Assembly: GCA_030693105.1 (NCBI GenBank)
Contig: JAUYBK010000034.1
Span: 1 to 5,042, forward strand
Direction: 5' to 3'
Source: Methanobacteriaceae archaeon
GTDB lineage: Archaea > Methanobacteriota > Methanobacteria > Methanobacteriales > Methanobacteriaceae
Length of the DNA stretch: 5,042 bases
Below the pieces are notes generated by a model, which was given only the letters and a program-made list of their open reading frames with translations, was not told the DNA's origin and did not search any database. Shown one piece after another: positions 1 to 5,042 of the stretch (positions within the stretch are counted from its first letter, which is position 1; every line of letters begins with the position of its first letter). Position numbers and translations under genes: made by a program.

Positions 1-149
1 GGCCTACCAAGGACCCTTATATTGCAGTAAAGGTTCCTGCCACAGACTCTAAAAATCTTGATGATCGAGTTGGAGAAACTCTTTATGTGCCCAGCCAATC
101 CAGAAAAGCCAACAAGAAATGGGGGCGAAAGAAACGAAGCAAGAAATAA
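1..149 (+). CDS. gar1: H/ACA ribonucleoprotein protein Gar1, C-terminal part
   Basis: This is the 3' end of a gene that begins outside the window; complete codons run from base 3 to the TAA at 147-149, giving 48 residues. The visible peptide contains DPYIAVKVP, then DDRVGETLYVPS, and ends in a very basic tail (KKWGRKKRSKK). That order, the closing beta-strands of a small barrel followed by a Lys/Arg-rich tail, fits archaeal Gar1. Family knowledge: Gar1 binds Cbf5 in H/ACA guide RNPs, which make pseudouridine in rRNA, and helps substrate loading and release. The position immediately before tfb supports the call, because a gar1-tfb pair is common in euryarchaea. The stop codon overlaps an in-frame ATG of tfb, so the two are probably co-transcribed and translationally coupled. 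Only the C-terminus is visible, so the identification rests on this short stretch and on context. Confidence 0.82.
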   Translation, partial: PTKDPYIAVKVPATDSKNLDDRVGETLYVPSQSRKANKKWGRKKRSKK

Positions 150-1141
150 TGGAAAAAGTTCCCGAAAAGGAAGAATCAAAGGTTGAAATTTCGGGGAAAG
201 AACAGATGCAACAGGACATGTCAGAAATTGAACATGCCGGAACCAAATGTCCAGAATGTGAATCTGACAAGCTAATTAATGATCACGAACGAGGAGAAAT
301 CGTTTGTGGAACCTGTGGTCTGGTTATCGATGATAGCCTGGTGGATATGGGACCCGAATGGCGGGCCTTTGACCACGAGCAGAGGGATAAAAGGACCCGG
401 GTAGGTGCACCTATAACCTATACCATCCACGATAAAGGTCTAAGTACCATGATCGATTGGAGAAACAAGGACATCTACGGTCGAGACATCCCGGCCCGTA
501 ACCGGGCCCAATGGTACCGTCTGAGAAAATGGCAGAGGAAAATAAGGATATCCGGAGCCACCGAACGTAACCTGGCCTTTGCACTGTCAGAACTGGACCG
601 TGACTCATCCCGACTGGGACTTCCCAGAAGCGTCCGGGAAGCAGCATCTGTGGTGTACCGGAACGCTGTGGAAAACAAACTTATCAGGGGAAGAAGTATT
701 GAAGGTGTAGTAGCCGCGTCCTTGTACGCTGCCTGCCGCCGTTGTAATGTTCCCCGTACCTTAGATGAGATTGCAGAAGTATCCAGGGTGAGTAAGAAGG
801 AAGTGGGAAGAACCTACCGTTTCCTGACCAGGGAACTCAACATAAAATTACCACCCACCTCCCCGGTGGACTACGTGCCCCGGTTCGCCAGTGAACTCAA
901 CCTCTCGGGGGAAGTACAGTCCAAGGCCATCGAAATCATAGAAAAAGCCATGGAAAAAGGTTTAACTTCGGGAAGGGGACCTACGGGAGTAGCTGCCGCG
1001 GCACTCTACATCGCATCCGTACTCCTGGGTGAGAGAAAGACCCAAAGAGACGTGGCCGACGTGGCCGGTGTTACCGAAGTTACCATCCGTAACCGGTACA
1101 AAGAGCTCACCGAACAACTGGACATGGGAGTGACTCTCTAG
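149..1141 (+). CDS. tfb: Transcription initiation factor IIB (TFB)
   Basis: TFB recruits RNA polymerase to the TBP-TATA complex and reads the BRE. From ATG 149 the protein has 330 residues. After a charged N-terminal stretch come a zinc ribbon (CPEC at C34/C37 and CGTC at C53/C56), the B-reader/linker (from GPEWRAFDHEQRDK, about 68-90), and two cyclin repeats. The first, about 137-232, has GRSIEGVVAASLYAACR; the second, about 240-325, has GRGPTGVAAAALYIAS. The second ends in a helix-turn-helix (DVADVAGVTEVTIRNRYKEL) that contacts the BRE. All expected parts are present, so the factor should be functional. The start is uncertain. ATG 149 overlaps the gar1 stop as TAATG and is preferred here. 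ATG 119 would overlap gar1 by 31 bases. ATG 206 has a GGGGA eight bases upstream and would give 311 residues. The N-terminal 20-30 residues are low in complexity and do not settle it. Confidence 0.96.
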   Translation: MEKVPEKEESKVEISGKEQMQQDMSEIEHAGTKCPECESDKLINDHERGEIVCGTCGLVIDDSLVDMGPEWRAFDHEQRDKRTRVGAPITYTIHDKGLSTMIDWRNKDIYGRDIPARNRAQWYRLRKWQRKIRISGATERNLAFALSELDRDSSRLGLPRSVREAASVVYRNAVENKLIRGRSIEGVVAASLYAACRRCNVPRTLDEIAEVSRVSKKEVGRTYRFLTRELNIKLPPTSPVDYVPRFASELNLSGEVQSKAIEIIEKAMEKGLTSGRGPTGVAAAALYIASVLLGERKTQRDVADVAGVTEVTIRNRYKELTEQLDMGVTL

Positions 1142-1155
1142 TCACCCCCAACACC

Positions 1156-1169
1156 TCTTTTTTTATTTT
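1156..1169 (+). terminator. Oligo-T terminator of gar1-tfb
   Basis: A run of seven T (1158-1164), one A and four more T follows the tfb stop by 16 bases, with no clear hairpin. Archaeal RNA polymerase is known to stop at such T tracts in the non-template strand without a stem-loop. The position in the spacer between convergent genes fits. Confidence 0.65.
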
Positions 1170-1198
1170 GAATTTCATAATCAACTATTATTTTGTCT

Positions 1199-1205
1199 AA
1201 AAAAA
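1199..1205 (-). terminator. Oligo-T terminator of the phosphoesterase operon
   Basis: Seven A on the plus strand read as TTTTTTT on the minus strand, 16-22 bases past the stop of the phosphodiesterase gene. Together with the opposite tract at 1158-1164 it makes a compact bidirectional termination zone of about 80 bases between the two convergent units. Confidence 0.6.
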
Positions 1206-1220
1206 TATTTACCTCACTAA

Positions 1221-3317
1221 TCACAGTCTTTGCAGTTCCTTTTTAAGGATTTGGTGCAGATTTTCAGCCCCCACAATATCCTCAGAACCTAAATCCCACC
1301 CAGATGGATGTAATATAAATGGATATGACTGTTCGCCACCCATACCCCCATGACTACCAACTAATTCCTCAAATGAGGCTACTTCATCTGTTTTTTCATA
1401 ATAAGTGCTGTTAACCAGGATGTCCGGCGTGTACTCGAAGCTGTCGGTTCTAAGAAGATGATTTGCTGCATTATCAGCAAAGGGTTTAAGCGGATCTTCC
1501 CCCTCCAACGTACCATCTTCCAGATAATGCACTCCCCCCACACCAATGGCCATAGGCCCATGTTCATGAGAACGAACCATAATAAACCCCACTCCATCAT
1601 GCTGTGCTAATCCAGGTATTAGATCAGGGTAAAGGGTTTTAATCTGTTCAAAGCTCAGTCTTTCTTCATGTTCAGTTAAATATATTAGTCCCAGGTTTCC
1701 CGAAGCAAGAACAATAACTTGGGCATCTTCCGAAGTGGCATATTTCTTGGGAGGCATCGGCCCTATTTCATGACGCTTTAAATACTCCATGACTCTGCCC
1801 TTAGCCACAGGAGTCGAATCAACCTCTTTTATTACTCTATCAAAGATATTTCTACCCCCAACAGCCACCACATTTCCCTTGCCCCTTAAATATACTTTAC
1901 CATCTTCCAGGGGCTCTTGTATAGCCTGACCAAAGTGATCCTCGTTGGAAGACAACTTACTGTAGATCAGGGTTTCAGGAGGCATTAAATCCCGCACCAG
2001 ATCTTCCAGGGTTTTATTGTAGCGCTGCAAGAAAGTCGCTCCATTGGTCTGACCATGATCAGACTGAATCACCAAGTGATAAGGGCGAAAGGCAAATATT
2101 TTGGCCTGTTCCAGACGATGAAATTGCCTATCCAACTTTCTTAGAGCGTAAAAAGAATCCCAATCTCTCGTGCCGGAATGATGAGCTATTTCATCATATC
2201 CCAAATAAGTTACGTAGGCCACCTCCACCTTTCCCTCCAGCATGTCACCAATTAGAACTGCGGTGGTCACTTCCCTGAGAAATACATTGGCCCCGGCCCT
2301 AACGAAGGGATAGATAAATCCACGCCTAATTCTGGGCCTTATATCCTTGGCCCAGTGTATGATCTGGGAGGTGAAGTCCAGCAGAACATCCCACCAAAAC
2401 AAGACCACTATACGGGCGAAGTTAGATGGGTTGGAGTATACATAATACCAGGCCCGAGTATAAAATCTTCTAAGGTCTATAAGCTGACTGTAAGTGAATA
2501 TAACATCGCCTGCATCGCCTGAAAACAAGTTGGAGCGACTAGCACCGTGACAAGACAGTAGCCCCTTACCATCTGAAATACGTTCTTCAATTAAGGGTGC
2601 ATCCGATAATCCTGTAGATACCATTATTTTGTTTTTGTTGGCTTTTTCCACCCAACGAAATGCAGGTATGTCTTGGTTGTTACCGTGAAGAATTCCTGCC
2701 TGGCTGGCCCCGGTCTGGCTGGATAGATCCGTTTCCCAAGGAGTGATTTTGTGCGTTCTATTCTCTATCCATCTTTTAAGGGTGGGCATGTGTCCTGCTT
2801 CAATTGCTTCTTTTAATACGTTCTCTGCCAGTCCGTCTATTTCCAGAAAAATTACTCCTGGCTTTTCCTGGTTTTCTTTTTTTCCTTTTTTTATATCTTT
2901 ACGTATAACATTCCGGTAGTAAGTGGCGTCGTCGTCAATAGTTAGGGCTGCCGAAAGAAGGGTGGTGAATGCAGCCATGGCAATGGGTGTTACTATTAAA
3001 GCCGGCCCTCCAATAGTAAAACCGGTCATTATGTTGCTGGCTACCCATAACAATAATCCATTTAAAAGCAAAGCCCCAATTCCCACTGTAAACACCATAA
3101 AAGGTAGAAAAAAACGGGACATTACTGGCCATAATAGTGCGTTTAAAAGGCCAACTGTGCCGGCAGCAATAAAAGCCGTGTACCAACTGTCAAGGTTTAG
3201 GCCAACTGATAAATAATCTATTAAAATAAAACCCAAAAACCCACCGAACCATATTACCAGGGTACGACCCAACCAATAAAACCGGGATCGGTGGTATTCT
3301 TGATTATACTCCTCCAT
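1221..3317 (-). CDS. Membrane-anchored alkaline-phosphatase-superfamily phosphodiesterase with N-terminal holin-4_2-like domain
   Basis: Two domains are visible in 698 residues. Residues about 13-127 form four hydrophobic segments (roughly 13-36, 45-67, 69-94, 104-127) resembling the 'phage holin 4_2' membrane family. From about 154 an alkaline-phosphatase-type hydrolase follows with its full metal set: D161 (EIDG), probable nucleophile S205 in TGASQAG (T202 is the alternative), D375 and H379/H380 (YDEIAHH), D420-H421 (SDHG) and H656 (SHGG). It is most like type I phosphodiesterase/nucleotide pyrophosphatase proteins; the substrate cannot be read from sequence. Another hydrophobic stretch (about 299-323) lies inside the hydrolase. 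Start: a GTG (3323) and two ATGs (3320, 3317) are consecutive. AGGAGG at 3329-3324 sits six bases before ATG 3317 and would touch the GTG, so 3317 is preferred. The gene overlaps the upstream metallophosphoesterase by 14 bases. The holin name reflects membrane similarity, not evidence of lysis. Confidence 0.9.
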   Translation of the reverse strand: MEEYNQEYHRSRFYWLGRTLVIWFGGFLGFILIDYLSVGLNLDSWYTAFIAAGTVGLLNALLWPVMSRFFLPFMVFTVGIGALLLNGLLLWVASNIMTGFTIGGPALIVTPIAMAAFTTLLSAALTIDDDATYYRNVIRKDIKKGKKENQEKPGVIFLEIDGLAENVLKEAIEAGHMPTLKRWIENRTHKITPWETDLSSQTGASQAGILHGNNQDIPAFRWVEKANKNKIMVSTGLSDAPLIEERISDGKGLLSCHGASRSNLFSGDAGDVIFTYSQLIDLRRFYTRAWYYVYSNPSNFARIVVLFWWDVLLDFTSQIIHWAKDIRPRIRRGFIYPFVRAGANVFLREVTTAVLIGDMLEGKVEVAYVTYLGYDEIAHHSGTRDWDSFYALRKLDRQFHRLEQAKIFAFRPYHLVIQSDHGQTNGATFLQRYNKTLEDLVRDLMPPETLIYSKLSSNEDHFGQAIQEPLEDGKVYLRGKGNVVAVGGRNIFDRVIKEVDSTPVAKGRVMEYLKRHEIGPMPPKKYATSEDAQVIVLASGNLGLIYLTEHEERLSFEQIKTLYPDLIPGLAQHDGVGFIMVRSHEHGPMAIGVGGVHYLEDGTLEGEDPLKPFADNAANHLLRTDSFEYTPDILVNSTYYEKTDEVASFEELVGSHGGMGGEQSYPFILHPSGWDLGSEDIVGAENLHQILKKELQRL

Positions 3318-4167
3318 CATCACCCTCCTGACATTTCAAAGTAAAGATGGTTATCTCCGGAGGGCAGTTTATCCTGAACCAGAAAACGTTGGTACCCAGA
3401 CCGCGGCTGGTGTACTGGACCATGTTCCCCACTTGGTATTTACCTACTGGATATTTAACAAAATGAGGGCCACGTATAAAAGTCCCAATACCCGGTATTA
3501 AAAATTGACCTCCATGGGAGTGTCCAGAAATTTGTAAACTAAAACGACCGGTGGTGGAGCTTATATCGGCAAAGTCCGGTTCGTGGGCCAGTAAAATAGC
3601 CGGACCATCTTCAGGCAGTTTATCCATTACCAGATCTAGCCGGTGCTTTTTTAGCATGACACTGTCCACTCCCGCGATATGGAGAGGGGCCTTACCCCTA
3701 CACAGCGTACTAACATCGTTGCTCACGTCAATTATATCACATTCATCAAGTATGTTTCTTATCTTTTCTGCCCCTAACCAGTGGTCGTGATTGCCCAGAA
3801 CTGCAAATGATTTTTCGCGAGGTTTTAACTGTTTTAAAGCAGATTCCAAGTCTTCAACAAAATCATCAAGGATGTAGGAGACAAAATCGCCAGTGATTGT
3901 TATCGAATCTGGTTTTTGTTGGTTAACAAAATTTACCACTCCCTCCAGATGGTGAGCAGTTATCCACTGACCCAGATGGATATCTGATATGTTTGCCAGC
4001 CGGTAACCGTCATAAACAGGATCCATTACCGGTATGGTAACTTCTACTTCCTCCAACTGGAAGTCTTCGTGGTTAAACTCCGGATTTCCTATTTTGTGGC
4101 GCCAGCGATTCATGCCTCGCTGCATTTTCTGCATATATTTCAGGGCGCTGGGATCTTTTTCTTGCAT
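3304..4167 (-). CDS. Calcineurin-like metallophosphoesterase (YkuE/YaeI type)
   Basis: The protein is a binuclear-metal phosphoesterase of 287 residues. All five motifs are present: DIHLG (D62, H64), GDF (D94), GNHDHW (N126, H127), AHEPD (H195) and GHSHGGQ (H216, H218). Motif order and the GHSHGGQ form match the YkuE/YaeI-like group, whose members act on phosphodiester or pyrophosphate bonds of lipids or nucleotides; the substrate here is unknown. Many relatives carry an N-terminal membrane segment or Tat signal. None is seen here, only a charged N-terminus (MQEKDPSALKYMQ), so a cytoplasmic enzyme is inferred. Start: an in-frame TAA at 4182-4180 limits the upstream end. TTG 4176 is possible, but ATG 4167 is preferred; neither has a convincing ribosome binding site, and ATG 4113 (preceded by GAGGC) is an outside option. 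It is the first gene of a two-gene operon with the membrane phosphodiesterase. Confidence 0.92.
   Translation of the reverse strand: MQEKDPSALKYMQKMQRGMNRWRHKIGNPEFNHEDFQLEEVEVTIPVMDPVYDGYRLANISDIHLGQWITAHHLEGVVNFVNQQKPDSITITGDFVSYILDDFVEDLESALKQLKPREKSFAVLGNHDHWLGAEKIRNILDECDIIDVSNDVSTLCRGKAPLHIAGVDSVMLKKHRLDLVMDKLPEDGPAILLAHEPDFADISSTTGRFSLQISGHSHGGQFLIPGIGTFIRGPHFVKYPVGKYQVGNMVQYTSRGLGTNVFWFRINCPPEITIFTLKCQEGDDGGV
3324..3329 (-). promoter_or_regulatory. Strong Shine-Dalgarno that sets the start of the phosphodiesterase gene
   Basis: AGGAGG followed by GTGAT on the minus strand is nearly a full complement of the archaeal 16S 3' end. It lies inside the last codons of the metallophosphoesterase gene. 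It gives a six-base spacer to ATG 3317, three to ATG 3320 and none to GTG 3323, so 3317 is the best start. It also implies that the second gene is translated efficiently without relying only on coupling. Confidence 0.75.
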
Positions 4168-4220
4168 ATCGACCAATTGTTATACTATTCTTGTTTGGCA
4201 TCCTTATGAATAGTCCACAA

Positions 4221-4232
4221 TAAAAATTTTTA
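4221..4232 (-). promoter_or_regulatory. Possible TATA-box region of the phosphoesterase operon
   Basis: The perfect palindrome TAAAAATTTTTA lies 54-65 bases upstream of ATG 4167 in a very AT-rich spacer. An archaeal TATA element here would place the transcript start near 4197-4200 and give a leader of about 30 bases. No clear BRE is visible beside it, and several other AT-rich words nearby could serve instead, so this is a positional guess. Confidence 0.33.
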
Positions 4233-4296
4233 ATTAGTTAATGAAGATTAATAACACTTTTTAAGAATAAAATCGTATTAAGAAAACTAAACAAAT

Positions 4297-4303
4297 AAAA
4301 AAA
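4297..4303 (-). terminator. Oligo-T tract downstream of the DUF2238 gene
   Basis: Seven A on the plus strand read as TTTTTTT on the minus strand, followed by ATTTGTTT. The tract lies 66 bases past the reconstructed end (4369) of the membrane protein gene and 10 bases past the inverted repeat, and before the likely promoter of the phosphoesterase operon. It probably separates the two minus-strand units. Confidence 0.5.
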
Positions 4304-4312
4304 GCAATTAAA

Positions 4313-4359
4313 GATAAAATGAGATCTTATTTACTTTCACCCACCATCTCAATTTTATC
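4313..4359. repeat. Imperfect inverted repeat with 20-base loop
   Basis: GATAAAATGAGAT (4313-4325) faces ATCTCAATTTTATC (4346-4359). The arms pair over 13 positions with one bulged A, around a 20-base loop. On the minus strand it starts 10 bases after the reconstructed stop of the DUF2238 gene and is followed by the T7 tract. It could be a 3' end stem-loop or a protein-binding dyad. Archaea do not need hairpins for termination, so the role is open. Confidence 0.55.
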
Positions 4360-4368
4360 AGCTACTTG

Positions 4369-4466
4369 TCAATGCCCACCTTTCTTCTCAGCACGTCTGA
4401 AGAGTAAAACTCCTAAAGGGCCCACACTATACCTCCCGCAGTGTCGGTGAACAAGTCATTCCTGGT
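4369..4466 (-). other. Severed C-terminal coding remnant of the DUF2238 gene
   Basis: These bases lie past the TAA and would look intergenic to a gene caller. In two frames joined at 4416 they encode 32 residues with a membrane helix (AGGIVWAL joined to LGVLLF) and a basic end (RRAEKK). That is the normal end of an inner-membrane protein with a positive cytoplasmic tail. They have no start codon and no ribosome binding site of their own. Confidence 0.7.
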
Positions 4467-5000
4467 TTAATCCAGAGGATTCTGGGTGGGTGAACGCTGC
4501 ATCTGGGTGTTTCCAGTGATATCACCTAAAGGACCTTGAGATAAGTATTTATCGTAGGTGTACTCTCCCATTTCCAACACTCCACCTAATCCTATGGTTA
4601 CTACCACAATTAGAATCGCCATTTCTGCTAAAGATGCTTTCAATCTGCAATAGTACATGGTGTAAACCAACATCATGCCTATAAGGGCAATATATAATGG
4701 CAGCATGAAGTGCATAAAATTGTCGTAGTAAGGTAGTTTAACATACAAGCCCAGTGCATCTCCACCTAACAGTTCAAATAGTACCATGAACAGAAGTAAA
4801 AGTTTAATTTCTACCGGAAGGGCACGTATGCGGTTTCTAGTAATAAATGCCGGAGCATTAATTATTGCAAGGGCAACCAAAATCAATATTCCAAATATCC
4901 TCTCGGCACCATTGGTGCCCCCAAATATCGTAATGTAAATACCGGAAATAAGAAGAAATATTCGCATTATTCTAAGTAAATTTCTTTGAAGAGGACTCAT
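4369..5000 (-). pseudogene. DUF2238/YjdF-like integral membrane protein, apparently disrupted
   Basis: The uninterrupted frame 5000-4467 encodes 177 residues with five hydrophobic segments (about 12-28, 34-55, 65-83, 95-117, 124-143). It has motifs typical of the DUF2238/YjdF family: YDNFMHFMLP in the middle (D93, H97) and LEMGEYTYD (E143, E146). The role of this family is not established. Reading through the TAA at 4469-4467 in the same frame gives TRNDLFTDTAGGIVWAL, which looks like the conserved family C-terminus and the start of its last helix. A TAG at 4415-4413 then interrupts. Stepping back one base at 4416 gives LGVLLFRRAEKKGGH and a TGA at 4371-4369. The restored product would be about 210 residues, normal for the family. 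So there is one nonsense change plus one missing base, probably a T in the TTT at 4417-4415. If only 4467-5000 is made, the last helix is lost. Sequencing error could explain one lesion, less easily both. The start at 5000 lacks a ribosome binding site. Confidence 0.78.
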
Positions 5001-5042
5001 GTTTCTTTATCAGGATTTAAAAAGCTCATTTATCAATCTCCT
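4998..5042 (-). promoter_or_regulatory. Ribosome binding site and 10-codon reading frame ahead of the DUF2238 gene
   Basis: AGGAG at 5042-5038 is followed, after an ideal eight-base spacer, by ATG 5029. That frame reads MSFLNPDKET and ends in a TGA at 4999-4997, which overlaps the ATG at 5000-4998 of the long frame. Either the short frame is a coupled leader peptide, or 5029 was the original start and a small indel separates it from the body of the gene. The window edge prevents seeing whether an upstream gene ends here: all three minus-strand frames close between 5042 and 5010, except for the ATG 5029 frame. Confidence 0.5.

Noticed and set aside
411..678. Minus-strand open frames antisense to tfb
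   Set aside because: They mirror a well-conserved coding region, have odd composition and no family resemblance.
2923..3216. Plus-strand open frame of 97 codons
   Set aside because: It is antisense to the membrane domain of the phosphodiesterase gene, whose protein sequence is clearly coding; no ribosome binding site or recognisable domain.
2923..3290. Phage lysis module suggested by the holin-like domain
   Set aside because: The domain is fused to a full-length enzyme, there is no endolysin or phage gene nearby, and the family is widespread in cellular genomes.
3551..3790. Plus-strand open frame of 79 codons
   Set aside because: It lies antisense to the metallophosphoesterase across its catalytic motifs; Ser-rich artefact of the opposite strand.
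4221..4232. TAAAAATTTTTA palindrome as a repressor operator
   Set aside because: A simple A/T palindrome is expected by chance in so AT-rich a spacer; kept only as a weak promoter candidate.
4413..4415. In-frame TAG read as pyrrolysine
   Set aside because: The TAA 54 bases earlier already stops the frame, the sequence after the TAG only makes sense in another frame, and Methanobacteriales are not known to use pyrrolysine.
4411..4425. Programmed -1 frameshift in the DUF2238 gene
   Set aside because: No canonical slippery heptamer is in phase at the shift point, and ribosomes would first have to pass the TAA at 4467-4469.

Overview
The window looks like a chromosomal segment of a methanogenic euryarchaeon, most likely of the Methanobacteriaceae (Methanobacterium-like). 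The reasons are a single archaeal TFB gene directly downstream of a Gar1 gene, oligo-T terminators in AT-rich spacers, strong AGGAGG ribosome binding sites, and gene families common in that group. The genus is an inference. Nothing suggests a phage, plasmid, transposon or CRISPR locus.

Left part (1-1141, plus strand): the last 48 codons of gar1 (H/ACA RNP protein) run into tfb (transcription initiation factor IIB). The gar1 stop and one of the possible tfb starts overlap as TAATG at 147-151. This is an information-processing cluster. A short convergent spacer (1142-1220) carries an oligo-T tract for each strand.

Middle (1221-4167, minus strand): two genes overlap by 14 bases. The promoter-proximal gene encodes a soluble calcineurin-like metallophosphoesterase (YkuE/YaeI type). 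The second encodes a protein of about 700 residues in which a four-helix 'phage holin 4_2' membrane domain is fused to an alkaline-phosphatase-superfamily phosphodiesterase domain. Two phosphoesterases of unrelated fold are thus made from one transcript with a strong internal ribosome binding site. The charge pattern suggests that both catalytic domains face the cytoplasm. The substrates are not known.

Right part (4168-5042, minus strand): an AT-rich spacer holds a probable promoter for the two-gene operon, an oligo-T tract and a long imperfect inverted repeat. Beyond it is a DUF2238/YjdF-like integral membrane protein gene that appears broken. It is open from 5000 to 4467, but the reading continues as recognisable family C-terminus after an in-frame TAA, then needs a one-base frame correction to finish at 4369. 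The 5' end is also ambiguous: the only good ribosome binding site serves a 10-codon reading frame whose TGA overlaps the ATG of the long frame. This decaying or recoded gene is the most unusual item in the window.
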